This document shows, in pieces, positions 30,135-43,700 of a DNA stretch of 64,000 nucleotides. The notes under the pieces were generated by a model. It had not been told where the DNA came from, ran no database searches, and saw only the letters and a list, made by a program, of their open reading frames with translations. The DNA is from Tenodera sinensis (taxonomy: Eukaryota > Arthropoda > Insecta > Mantodea > Mantidae). The stretch covers positions 60,441,287-60,505,286 of the forward strand of contig CM060965.1 of assembly GCA_030765045.1 (NCBI GenBank). The letters are read 5' to 3'. How positions within the stretch are numbered: position 1 is the stretch's first letter; the number at the start of each line of letters is the position of its first letter. A program made the translations under genes and the position numbers.

Positions 30135-30879
30135 GTTTAACTATTGTTTATACAAGTTAGTGAAAATAGAGACCAAAATATTGTGAAATACACCAATTGG
30201 AAGAGTAAAATATTCTCATTGTGAATCATGGAAAAAATTATATTTTCTTATGCAAAAATTGAATTAAGTCATTTGGGGAAAAAGACTGAATAGGTTTTGA
30301 ATGAATATGAAGGAAACCTTCAAATGAAAATTAGTGAGAGCGAGAAAGGAAAGAAGGGAGGGAGGAAGAGAGAGATGCAATATTAAAAGTGAGTTAAAGA
30401 GCTGCTAGAAGCTAAAGCAGTAATGCTGGAGAATCATGGATCCTGGTCCCTAATGTGTGCCTGCTCACCAGAGGCTGACAGCAGGAAGAAAGATATTGCT
30501 ATACTTCCTGGTTTAATTAAACATTGCAAATTTTCTTCACTGCTATTTCAAGAAAACAGCACTACTTTGTAATTCTATCCATGATAAAAAAATTGCTTTT
30601 TTTTGTGATTAAAAGTTTAAAAGTAATCTGAAGTATTTTAGCAAATAATCTTAAATTCTTGTAAAGCTATGAACATGTCTCTATGGTAAGCAAATTCCTA
30701 CTAACCCTTAGATTAAATTCATTCGGTTTACTAAGACTATACCCCCTGTTCGTTTCAGTTTTTAGTTTATTAGATTTACGTTTGTACTTTTAATGTGACT
30801 ATCGTTTCTTACAGCTAATGAAGTAGACAGTTAAATGACAAATGAATCAGTATAACACTTTCAAGTCAAAATATCGCGA
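30135..30879. other. Unassigned intergenic sequence with a purine-rich run
   Basis: AGAGAGGAAGGG-type purine-rich tract at 30337-30375, otherwise nothing recognised. Confidence 0.5.
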
Positions 30880-31646
30880 AAGTCGTCATTTCTTATTGAT
30901 GTTTCAGTATCATCAATGCGTTTTAACCTTTTCTTGGTTTTTCAGATTTAATTTAACGGCGTAGAACGGGATCTTGGCATAAATGTCAAAATCATGGCCT
31001 TCAAATTAACATTTATATAATTACCTGTTCGTGTATGTAAAGTGCTCCCTAAAAAAACGCTTCAACGCACAGCGTATCACAAACGAATTCACTAAAGGCA
31101 AAAATTCCGAATTATCAGAAAATTGCTTACAAGTTACGCGCTGTCACAACTTACACATTCACAGGGAACTCCTACTACAAGGTTCAATCACAAGCAGTAG
31201 ACGTTTGTCTTTGTCACCTGATTTACTCTTCTCGTCTTTGTCTATTGTAGTGCATAGAGTAACAATGACAATAGTATAATTATTACTCTATGGTATAGTG
31301 TAGTGGTTGGCTAACGTGTTCATTTCCGTCAACATTTAAAAATCAAGGATTCAATGACTAGGCCAAAAAAACACAACATATTCGTGAAAAATAAATTAAG
31401 ATCTTTGTATAATGTATATGTATGGATTTTAGCTTTTGTGATTATCATTTGGTTCGTAGTATTGCTTTTTCTTCGCGCAACGGGAAATTTTGAAATCTTG
31501 AGGGATACCTTTGACTTTTGGTGATACTGGGGTGCGCAATTTGGCTGGCTAGCTGGCTGACAGGTTTCCAGATGGGGCGTGTGCAGGTGGTGGTCAATTC
31601 TTGACAGTTTAAATGGTTGAAAGCAGCTAATTAGTAGTATAAAGAT
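30880..31646. promoter_or_regulatory. Likely shared promoter region of VAMP7 and MAT2B
   Basis: This segment lies upstream of MAT2B's ATG and upstream of VAMP7's first coding exon. It is free of recognised repeats and has visibly more CpG (ATATCGCGAAAGTCG, ACGGCGTAGAACGGG, TTACGCGCTG) than the surrounding AT-rich DNA. The untranslated first exon of VAMP7, implied by the acceptor at 26859-26860, probably lies here. No TATA box is placed with confidence. Confidence 0.4.
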
Positions 31647-31762
31647 ATGGCAGCATCAAACAAACGCTTGTTCTTGACAGGAGCGTCGGGGCTGTTAGGA
31701 AGGGCTGTTTATAAAATATTTGTTGAAGATGGATGGGAAGTTTATGGTGTAGCACTTTCAAG
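31647..31762 (+). CDS. MAT2B: MAT2B coding exon 1 (Rossmann nucleotide loop)
   Basis: ATG at 31647 encodes MAASNKRLFLTGASGLLGRA and on to GVALS; the donor GTAAAG follows at 31763, splitting the Arg codon. I chose this ATG because it places the GxxGxxG loop near the N-terminus, as in the family. Confidence 0.94.
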
Positions 31763-34700
31763 GTAAAGCAAAGTTCTCTAAATGGGTAAGAGTGTTTCAT
31801 TTTCAAATTGGAGATGGCTTCCCTTAATAGCTTGGCATATTGCTAAGGTAGTTATAAATATATTATTCTTCAGGATTAACACATGCTTCAGTAACAATTT
31901 CTATGCAATATTAATGGTTTCCTTTGTCATAAATGGCTGACTGGAACACAAATATTTTAACTTATGGTTACACCACTATAAACTATGTATTCGTATAATT
32001 ATTAGGGCTCTGATTTTTAGGTGCTAAAAGCTTTGAAAATATTTACTTTTGTGTCCTGTAAATGTCAAAAATATGTACCAAAACAAAATATTTTTAAAGG
32101 TCTGAATGGCTGAGCTAATATAATTTCACATGGTACTCACTAGACATTATTCCTGGAAAGGATCACCAAGTACTGTAGAGTTACAGTATACGACCACACG
32201 TGCCCACAAATTTTCCATACCGAAAGATTGACGACTATCACGAAGTGTTTTGAATTTCAAAAGTGATTGCTGCATGTCACAAGAAGCACATGGGACATCA
32301 CTCACATTCACTTCAGTAATTTCTTTATGCCCATCCAACACATCTGAAATGTACACATTATGTTAAATCCACTATTATTTTCTTTTTAAGTTTTGTGCTG
32401 CAGAACCAGAAAGAACATTGTTTTTTCCACATCCAGAACTACTTGAACTGCTTCTCACAAGGCATTCCTATGATTCCAGTTTCTTTGTGGAATCACGGAG
32501 GAAACCAGATCTGCAGAAATGTATGTGTGTCTAATGCTCAGAATTTGATAATAAAATCATTCTTCTTCTAGCTTCCCAATATTGAGAGACTAGATCTTCT
32601 TGATTTTGGAGAATTTCACATATAATTAGGTGATCAATATCCATTAAGTCATTTTTTTTATATAAACAGCATGTGGGGAAGTCATTAATTCAATCTTGAA
32701 CAAATGTGCACTCAATCATGGCTCGAGATTAATCTGAACATTGCTACTGATGATTTTCTTGGTAGATCTGGAATTGTTTTAAGTTTCCAATTAAGTTTTC
32801 AAAAGATGTTGTGAAGATGTTTTTGATTAACCTTTTAACTGTTTCATAGGGGATATTTTGTTTTGTTGTTTGAGCAATTTTGGAACCCTTCTTAGCCAAC
32901 ATGTCTGCTTGATCATTTTCAGATATTCCACAGTGGGATGGGATCCATTGGAAAACAATATGTTTATTTAAATTTTGAAGATGTTTAATCATATTATGAA
33001 TTTCCTTTATTTTACCCATTTTAGGGTAGTAAGTTGAAATAATAGCTTGTATAGCTGCTTTGGAATCTGATAAGAAGACTATGTTGAAAAACTTATTTGT
33101 CCAGGTGAACAGATTTTGTAAGGATGTATAAATTGCATCAATTTCTCCATCAAAACTTAAGTAAATTCCAATGTGCTTATAGAAAGAAACAAATTTACAC
33201 AGGTAGCTCCTGCTCCATCTTCTTGATTGTAAAGAGAGCCATCTGTATAGATGCGAGTCCATTCATCACCTGGGTATCTTACATTTATGGTTTCAAGGGC
33301 ATATGTTTTAGCTTCTATAGATGAATTTTCTTTCTTTTTAAAATCTGCAATTAAACCAAGGTAATATTCTAATTCAATGATGTTCACTGGGTTGTTAAGA
33401 GACATAAGAAGTTCTATTTCAGATGGGTAATCTAGTTTATTTCTTAGTTGTTGAACTTTATGTATGAAGCCTGATTGAGTTTTCAAGTTAAAGGTAGATG
33501 TGCGTTGTTTTACCCATTTATTATTCTCTGGAAGTCTTAGAAGTTTTTTGTATGTTAAAAGTGCTTGCATTTCTAAATCTCTCATTATGGGTCTATGGTT
33601 TTTAAATGCAGTTTATTAAATAACCTTTTGTTGAAGGTGTTGCCAAACCATTTATTGATTTGAACAAACAAAAACAAAGAATAGCAACATAGTAAATAAA
33701 ACTAAGATGTTAAACAAAGACCATCAACTGCATTTGAAAGTTTCTGGGATCCTCCACTAAGAACTGCCATACACTCCCTCCACAGTAACAGCGCCATGTA
33801 TTTTCGAGGGAAGGTGACTTGTCAACCTGATCTGGTAGTTTGTGGTAAAGGTGCACAGGGTTGATTGCTAGATGGAGAAGATGAGGGAATATCCAATGTG
33901 GATCCTTCTGATGTGTTTTCCATGTTGTGAGAAGAATATTCTTTTAGAATGAAAGCAGGTTTTTATCTGGTAATTATTATTTATTTATGCCAACAAACTT
34001 ACTGTTGGTGTTTTTAAACACACAAGCCGTGTGTGGGCAAAGTTTAAGAGGTAGAACTGGAACTTAAAAATTCAATGCCACAACTGGGATTTGAAGTTCT
34101 GTGGTTCAAATCCCAGTTGTGGCATTGAATTTTTAAGTTCCAGTTCTACCTCTTAAAGGTTTTTATCAGTCGATGCTAATTGTTTGTCTTCCACATTGCG
34201 GGCTGTAGGGGGATGGTCAAAAACGTCCATTGGAAATTGGCTGAAAGTTAATTTGTTCTTCGAGTGTGTGCAGGAGAGTGTTGTCATGCAGAAACACAAC
34301 ACCAGATGTCAGAAGACCACGACGCTTGTTTTGGATTGTCCTTAATCTTTTCAACGTTTCACAGTAGGCTTCAGAATTGACAGTTGTGCCACGTTCCATA
34401 AATTCAATGAGTAAGATGCCCTTGACATCCCAAAAAACCATAGCCATGACTTTCCTCACAGACAAGGCTTGGCGGACTTTCTTTGGCTTGCTTGGAGAAG
34501 CGCTATGTCCCCATTGCATTGACTGCCGTTTTGTCTCAACATTCACGTAAGCCACCCAAGTCTTATCGCCTGTTCAAAAATGCTTCTCCTTCAGTGGCAT
34601 ACTGAGAAAGTCTGGCAGAACTCGTTCGTTTGGTTTTGTGGTCATTGGTCAGCAGTTTTGGTACTCAAGAAGCACAAAACTTGCGATAGCCTAGGTGTTT

Positions 34701-37700
34701 GGTCACTATCTCGTGCAAAAGACTCCGGAAAATGATTGAAAAGTTCCGTTATCGTGAACCAACAGTTCTCACAAACTTTTCCATCCACTTTGTTCACCAG
34801 GTCCTCATTGACAAGAGTAGGCCTACCACTTCTGCTTTCTTCATGAATGTTTGTTCTTCCGTTTTTAAAAATCATACCCATTGACGGACAACAGTTTCAC
34901 TCATAATGTTCGGACCACACTGCACACAATTCACAATGAATTTTGACTGCTGAGTGATGTTTTGCCAAAAGAAACTGTATAACACTGTCCTTTAGACAGC
35001 TAGAAGCGCACTGCTCACCTGATCACTACGCACACTGATGTGTAGATGACAGTGCTACCACCACCACTTCTCGCGCTACGCACAAATGGCAGTACTTTCT
35101 GGACTGCCCTCGTATTACTGTATATTAAGAAAACAAAGGTAATACAATTTTCGAAATGCAGATAGTGCTTTGCTGGATCAGCCCTCAGATATCGCTTTCT
35201 AGGTCTCCAGGTTTACAGGCATCTCATCTGGAAAGTTCATGTTAATTAACTATGATTGTTAAAATTTGTCCATGGATCATTGCTTTGTATTGCAGGCATT
35301 GTTCTAAGTCTGAGTTTTGCTCTGATTTTCTGAGATAATTTTGTTGGAAGTAAAAATCATCACACAAAAGAAAAATATCTGAATGTGTGCTTTAATTGTA
35401 GAGCATCATATAAAGGCTCAACGCTCCTTGCTAAGGTATTCTTTTGTGATTGTGTTTCTAAAGGTATATTAGGATATAAATATGTGAAACATATTATACT
35501 CTTATTTAATTATAGTTCATTCTAATATTGTGTAAATTTCTCACTGCCACATTTGTAATACTTTGCACCGTCCCTAATGCAAGTCTTCTAAACTCTTTGA
35601 GAACCTTTATGAATAACTAATATGAATAAGTGCAGCATTACTAAACTAAAAAAAGTGTATCTTTACAAATCCAGTGCTAACTTATCAAAAAGTTATTCTG
35701 AATGTGTTGGAATATCTAATACAAATAATGGGAAAGAATAAAACTTCCAAACGGGCTGTGCAGTGTTTTGCCTGTCCACATCCTTGGCCATCGAGACATG
35801 GATGAAACCATACAACATTTTTAAAACTACTTTGAAAGGCTTTACTGACAAAGTATATGAAAGGAAATCCTGAAGCTGGTCACTGTCGTCCATACACACA
35901 TTTTTGGCACCTCTTTGGAATCTATCCATCACTCACTGTAGTTCACACTAAGAAATGCTGTTCAATTTCCTGGTAGATATTTTGTTTTAATTCTTCCAGG
36001 GTGTGTGGGTTTGTCGTGTTTATGTTTTAAGCTACCCCAAAGATAGAAATCACTTATTGGAGCTCTGAGAAACCTTTCTCCGCTAATGCTGCACCATACA
36101 CCAATCTTTTTGTCTTGAAGGGGTACTTCATGAACAGTATTAAGTTCTGAGTTATAGGGCCAATTTTTTTTCAAGTCAACAGTCAATGGCCATACATATA
36201 TGAATACAATTTTATCCTTTTTTGTTTTCAGAGAATCAAACAGCATGAGTTTGCCTTTTCACTTTCTCTACTGGTAAGTAGGGGAAGTATTGTATTCCAC
36301 CCAAAAATTCAATGTCAAGATTTCACCGGAAATATATGTTTTGAAGCCCCCTGAATCCAAAAAAAGCATTTTTAGAAAAAGTTCTGTGTATGTGTCTGTG
36401 TGTCAGTCTGTGAACAGCATAACTCAAAAATGAAAAGTCAGTTAAAAACCAAAGTTGGTATTTAAGTTTATTGTCATTCAAGGATGCAACACGAAGATTT
36501 TGAAGAAAATAAGCCCACACTAAACTACCCTTTACATGGAAAATTTTTCGAAAATTTTGATTTTCTTGAAAATGGCTCTAACGATTTTGATTAAAATGTC
36601 ATATGTTTGAGATATTTTTATGATAAATGAAATGTATATCTTGAATTTTCTGGCTATAGCCCATGTAGTCGTATTTACTCTGGACGAATTTTGCGTAACT
36701 GGTAAACCGTTAGAGATAGACAAAATCTTGCTGTACAAAAAATGTTGTTGTTGTTGTTAGCTAATGCTGGATTCTGACAATGAAGTCATTAATCCTCTTG
36801 CTCTCCAATATTTTTCACATTGAAGAGACTTAGCAGTAAACGTAACCGCTTTTTAGAGAGCACCATATTTTTATGTACAAAAAATGTACATCTTGCTAAA
36901 ATACACAATTTATGTCTCAATAAATTTTCTTGTAGGGTGATGCATTTGGGAGATATTCTTTGTTATGTGTGTGAGTTTCGGAAAGCTTAGAACTTTAGCG
37001 AAATGCAACAACGTTGTTCATTTTTTGATATGTTAATCGTGCAAAGAGAACGGAATCTCAAAGGTAAAAAAGATTTGACTGTTGCACAAAGCCTTCTGTA
37101 TTCTAATATCTCCCTTGCACCTACAAGGAAATAAGCAATAAGATAATTTGTACGAATGTTTATCTTAAGTAATATGGAGATATAGGAATAAGAGTTTGTT
37201 AGAATGGTTAGTACAAGAGTAGAGAAAGTCATGTGAGTGCAACAGATTTTTTCATGAAGACTCTGCAAACAGCGTATACAGCCAATCTTTTAATAACAAC
37301 AATTGAAAGTGTTTCAGGACAGAATTATTAGTAGAGACTTGTGGACCTCTTGATCCCCCAATCTGTTGTTAGCTAATGCTGGATTTCTGACAATGAAGTC
37401 ATTAATCCTCTTGCTCTCCAATGTTTTTCACTTATGGATGGGGTGCTAGAAGTGCCCGGGCATATTTGAAGGTGGTCTCGGTCCATTTCCTCTTGCAGAT
37501 CACATAGAGGACAGAATGGTGAAGAATATATCCCAATTCTTGGTCCCCCAATCTAATTCCCTACAATTTCTATCTCTGAGGTAACTTAAAACAAGATGTT
37601 CAAGACAAAGCCACACACCTTGGAAAAATTAAGGCATCAATCAGAATATTGCCAACATTTCTCAGTGCGCAGTCAGCGAGTGATGGATAGTTTCCTAAGG

Positions 37701-40700
37701 AGGTGCCAAAAATGTATGGACAAAAGGGTGGCCAGTTTAAGCATCTCCTTTTGTAAAGTTGGTAATTAAAGCCTTTAAAAGTAGTTTTTCAAATATTGTG
37801 TGGTTTCATCTTGCTGTTTGTATTAAAATGTATTTGGATTACAATAAATACTATACCTCAAATGCACATATCGCCACATACTACCAGGAGAACAAAAAGC
37901 CTCCGAATGGGCTGCATAGTGTTTTGCCTGTACAGATTGGCACTCATTTCTGTCTGCAGCTATCATAGAAAAGCATGACTATTCCTACAAAAAAACCTGT
38001 GAACTAAGTTTCTAAGGTAATAACAAATTAGAAACTAAAAACTTCACTTATCTTAGTAATGTTGCATGTTCTTCACTGTTAATAGCTTCAATTTTCCTTA
38101 TTTAACTGTGAACTAAGGCCTATTCTGTAAGTTTGAGCAATGAATGTATACTTCAGTTGAGCAAAAGAAGTTTGTTCTATTTTCTTTGGCTGCATGGTAT
38201 ACCCTTTAACCACAGGCATTGCATAATGGATGCAGGATGTGTTTTTCATAATAACCTGATATTATAAATGCTACTTATATGCCTATAAATGCTATTTCCA
38301 GATTGGGAACACACTTGCATAAGCTTGATTTGAGAAACCACAAAGCAGTTGAAGATGCTGTTATTGAATTTAAGCCAAATTTTGTGATTCACTGTGCAGC
38401 ACAACGATTTCCTGAGAAAGTAGATTCTGACCCAAATGGTGCAGCACAGCTCAACGTAGAAGCTACTGAAAACCTTGCAAAAATGGCAGGTATTGCTTCA
38501 TTCTATATAAGCATTCACATGCTCTGTTTAAAATGCATGCCCTACAAGACTTAAATTATTTTATTTATTTACATAGAAAGTCCCAATGAGCATATTGCTC
38601 CTTTCAAATATTCAATACTTTGTCTCTAGTGCATGGACCATAATTTCAGGTTCCTTTTTTAATTTTTATCTGTCAAGAATACAATGCTCTTAATCAAAAT
38701 GCTCCTGAGAGAATAAAATTGTCAAATCATTTTTAATGACTTCCTTTCTAGAATAAAATAATTAACAGGTTTAGTAAGGTGGAATTGGACTGAAATACTC
38801 AATAACATGTAGATATTAAACATATCTGGATATTTATAAAGCTAACGTGCAAGCGTTTTTCTTGTTATGCCAAGAAAAATTACTTCACACTCATAGGAAA
38901 AATTTATTGAAAGATTCTATAAATGTTCATTGTTTTAGTCCAAAATCAAATTTATTGAGTGTTGTTCACCTTTATAATTATTAGCATTAAATTTGCAGTT
39001 TCTAAGTTAAAATTATATAGGTAAGTTAAATCACATCTTAGTATCTAAAGCGTGTTTCACCCTTAGAAGACAGTACACGTTAAATGGAGCGCAGTGTTGC
39101 AACATGTACTAGTTGCGAATCTTTCTCCGCGAGCGACTCGAGGTGGCCTGAGTCCTGTACTTAGTCCTTCAATTGCTGCTTGACGAGATGGGCACTTTTA
39201 ACTTTGGTATCCCTCCATGCCTTTGTTACTGTATGACCTAAATTTACAAATGACTCGTCTGTATAAACAACTGATTTCCCCTGGTCCCTAAACCTTTTTA
39301 CGTCTTTTAGATATTTATGTCACCATCTGATGATATCGATATCGTCTTTACCCCTTCTTTCATATTCCAACCACAAATCATGTAAGAACCGACTAAGAGT
39401 GGCCCTTGAGAAATTTGGTACGGTCTCATCACTGTTGAATCGTGACAAAATTATATTCAGCATGGATGGAATATTTGCAAACTGTAAAGAATGAACAATT
39501 CGCCTCAATCCACCTTGCACTATTCAATCATATTGCGTTAACCTAGCGTTTTGTGTAGTCCCGCCCTTTTTGCTTTCTTTTTCGATGGCGTTCTTAGAGG
39601 TCCTTTCATTAGTTCCTTTTAAATCATACACACTACTGCTTCTGAACACTCGATAGCCTTAGCTGTTTCTTTTACTGTGTTACTTACACGCATTTTGCTT
39701 CAAAAATAATATAACACATTCATAATTATTTGGCGTTCCTTACTTCTTAATTTACCAAAATCGTGTCTTCCTAGCTTCCCCCTCCATAACTACAAATATT
39801 TACAAAAATATTAAACAAATAACGGCAATAACAGCTCACAGTTACGCACACGGCTTCTTTCGAACTAATGTTAGTGCTGCTCCTTATACTATCTTCTGTG
39901 TCAGGCCTGACGCTGAATAGATGAATACCTTTTGTTTGCCTTACTGGATAAAAGAAAGAGGTTACTGCCTTTTGGTTTATTTTAAAAACTTTCTCCAACC
40001 TTCCTCAACATTTGTTCTCGCTGGTTCCCTGATGTAAACTCAATAACAAAAAAGTTTCACACTGCGTAACTTTTGCAGTGCACAGATATAAAATTTTCCG
40101 AAAACATTTCATTTTAAAAATTATAACACTTAACTGGGTAAATGTAGAGAATTCAAAGTGGGCAGGTAGTAGCACTATGGTATATTCTACCTAAGAAAAA
40201 AATATAGGTGCATTCTAGCAGTTAGTTTGTTAGTTAGTGTGTGATGAGTATAGAAACAGGAAATATCGGACTTCTATTGAAAAAAACATTTTCTGAAGAA
40301 ATTTGGGCCTATAGAAATGTATAATGACTCTAGAAAGGATATAACCTGATAGAAAAAAAATTCTGCATGGGATAATGTGTTCAAATCTGAAATTTATAAC
40401 AAATGAATATTTATACCATGCTATTAGAAATCTAGCAACTCCACAAGGGTAGAAAAGGACGCGGCTAATGGCAACTTGTATGCGCTAGATAGAGACAGAG
40501 ATGTCCCATTTAACTCCATACTGTCTTCTAAGAGCGGAACGCTATATAGTACCGGTGTATATCAATTTTAACATATTCCTATACCGGGTGACGCATGAAA
40601 AGCCTGTCTGCCACGAGTATATATAAATATACATATAAAGAGCAAAGATTTGTATTTACTGAAATGTACTTTCTGTATTTAATGAAGTGATTTTGTCTTT

Positions 40701-43700
40701 TACATTAGGTGCTGAAAATGACCTTGTGTTGCAGTGCACTTTTGCACATGCTCTAACATGTTGTTATACACTTTTTGCAACTCTGCCACGTCAATTCTCA
40801 AAATTTCATTGCAAATACTGTCCAAGTCTTCTAATGTTTTTTTATTGTTTGCATACATCATTCCCTTTAGTTTGCCCCATAGGTAAAAGTCACAAGTGGT
40901 TAAGCCCAGCAAATGGGGGAGGCTACAGTCCTTTCTTCTGTGAATCTTTCATGAATTAGTGAGCGATTCACGTGAAGCTGACGGGTCACCTCTCCTGTTG
41001 AAAAATGGCACACAAACGCTCATGGGGCATAGGGCTTCATCCCTATATCATATAAAGCATGTTGACAAGAACTATGCGAAATGTTCGCTTGTTGTGACAG
41101 CTTCTGTTTCAACTTCTTTGAACTCCATGTCATTCATGCTCAGATGTTCACGATCACAGCAGGTGTATGAACAAATGAGTCCTGATTCTTTTTACTTTCT
41201 CTACTATGTTTAGTAAAGTAGAGGAAGTATTGTATTCCACCCAAAAATGCAATGTTGAGATTTCACTGGAAATACATGTTTTGAGGCCCCTGAAACCAAA
41301 AGGAGCACTTTTAGAAAAAGGTCTGTGTGTGTCTGTCAGTCTGTTGACAGCATAACTGAAAAACAAAAAGTCGGTTAAAAACCAAAGATGGTATTTAAGT
41401 TTAATGTCTTTCGAGGATGTGACACAAAGATTTTGAAGAAAATTGCTCCACCTTAAACTACCCTTACATGGAAACTTTTTCAAAAATTTTGATGTTGTTG
41501 AAAATGGCTCTAACGATTTTGATTAAAATGCCTTATGTTTGACATATTTTTAAGACAAATGACATGTACATCTTGAATTTTCTGGCTTTAGCCAATGAAG
41601 TCCTATTTATTCTGGATGACTTTTGCATAACTGGTAAACCGTAAGAGATAGATCAATGTCAAATGGAGCATTGCAGTTTATATGTTTATCTGTTAACTGT
41701 GCAAAGAGACAGAATTTGAAAGCTTTGAAAGATTTGACTCGCTCAAATCCATATAAGCTCCCATACATATAAACAATAAGATAATTTTTGCACAAGTCTA
41801 ACTCAACTAACATGAAGAAGATAGAGAAATAAGAGATTGTAAGAATGGTTAGTACGATTTGAGAAAGTTATGTGAGTGCAACACAAGATTTTTTGTTTGT
41901 AACTGAACTACGCCACTTTTTCACCAAATCCTGTATACTGCTCTTTAATGGTATGCAAACACCAGGAATGTTATTTGCAAAAATACCCTGCATTTCCTTA
42001 AATGAAGCAGGAGACACATACACCTGGTGCACTATTGCAATTCATTCTTGTAGAGAACACCCTCGCTGAGATTTACTTGTAGTAAATGTAGTTTTAATGA
42101 GTTCTATAATAAAAATGCTTTCTCTTCACTACAAATAAGCTTTTTATTGGTTTTTAAAATAATGGATTTGGTGTTCAGATTATCCAGAATTTCAGATTTG
42201 TGGGGTTCAGATTAGCGGGGTTCTACTGTATTTGGAAAACTTGCCAAGGACACAAACTCAGCTACTCTGGAAAGCTACACCTCTGCCTCAACAATTTAAT
42301 TAAAATTCATTCAGGCCATAGTTGACAGTTTAATTGCCCCAAACATGTTCTAAAACTAAAATAGCAACACAATACTTCACCTGCTATTGAACTCATGTTA
42401 ACCAGAAACATTTAAACATGGAATTTATACACATGTGGGTTTGGTTACAACATCAATGTTTGTTACCTTTAATGTTAGCTGTTTAGAGGCATGTGAATAG
42501 AAAGATGACATTTGATCTGGTATTCCAGTGACTAATGCATGCGTGAAGAATTCTTCACTTGCTTCATTAAATTGTTGCTTACACCCAAACTTTTACAATT
42601 TATTTAGAACATTGTCAAGGTAGGAATGTTTCTTACTTGGAAATGTTTTTCATCGTAGATAAAGTTGGTGCTCCAATGCTTTATATTAGCACAGATTATG
42701 TTTTTGATGGAAAATCGCCACCATATGCAGTGGATGCAGAAACAAAACCTATAAATTTATATGGAAAGACTAAGCTTGAAGGAGAAAAGGTCACACTCGG
42801 AACGAACAAATGTAAGTATTGTGATTAACATTAATAATGTTACTATCCCAGAGTTCCTACATGCTTTATAGTGAAAATTGATTTGTTATTCTTTATAAAG
42901 AGTACAGCAGAAAGGAATGAGGGTTTATTGTCATTAGAATAAAACAAGTTTTATTTATTTTTAGGAGATTAAACACAATGTCATTTAATAATGCTTGAAA
43001 AATTTGTAATTAATGACCATTATACACCACTATCACCAATGTCTAGGAATGTTTTGCAGATGGTTTTCTACATTTTCTCAACTGCTGACTCAATGTTAAT
43101 GTCTGGGCATTGTAGCCTTCTTGTGTTGGTTTTAGGAATTCTGAAAATTATCTTTTAGTGCTTTTTCAAAATTGAATACTGCATGTTTTTCACATTTAGA
43201 TTTGTTCCCAAGTGATCAGTTCCTGGGTTAATTGTATTAAGAGTACAGGAGTCATATGTTGTTGTTGTTGTTGTTAAAGGCTGGGCTTTGGCAATGAAGC
43301 CATTAGCGCTCTTGCTCTCCAATATTTCTTTGTAGTGGATCCAACAGGTAGAACTTCACAGGTTTGTTGATGAACTTCAGCCATTTCTTCTTTGTTGCAT
43401 AGAGGACAATTTGGATTTGTGTAAGTTCCTATTTTGTGTAAGTGTTTGGTCAAATAATCATGTACTCTATACTCTGTTCATCAAGAGATTAGAGGAGATA
43501 TAAACAAAGCACCGGTTTGTATCACTCCGCAGCCGCGTGCTTCCACAATGACGCAACATGGTTACCTACCGCTACGCGTAGGTATAATATGCATTTTACA
43601 CTACTAAAAGGATATGTTTACTTGATCCAAATAACATATAGCACGTGGTAATTAACTGCTACTTACGTCTTCTCTGTCCACAATAACACTTTTTCATTTC

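Noticed and set aside
30337..30375. Purine-rich AGAGAGGAAGG tract as a promoter element
   Set aside because: Such tracts are common simple-sequence DNA; nothing ties it to a transcription start.
36323..41483. Similar short ORFs in the DR1 copies (LKYHLWFLTDF-type)
   Set aside because: They correspond between copies only because the DNA is repeated. Frames break at different points and no start or domain is conserved.
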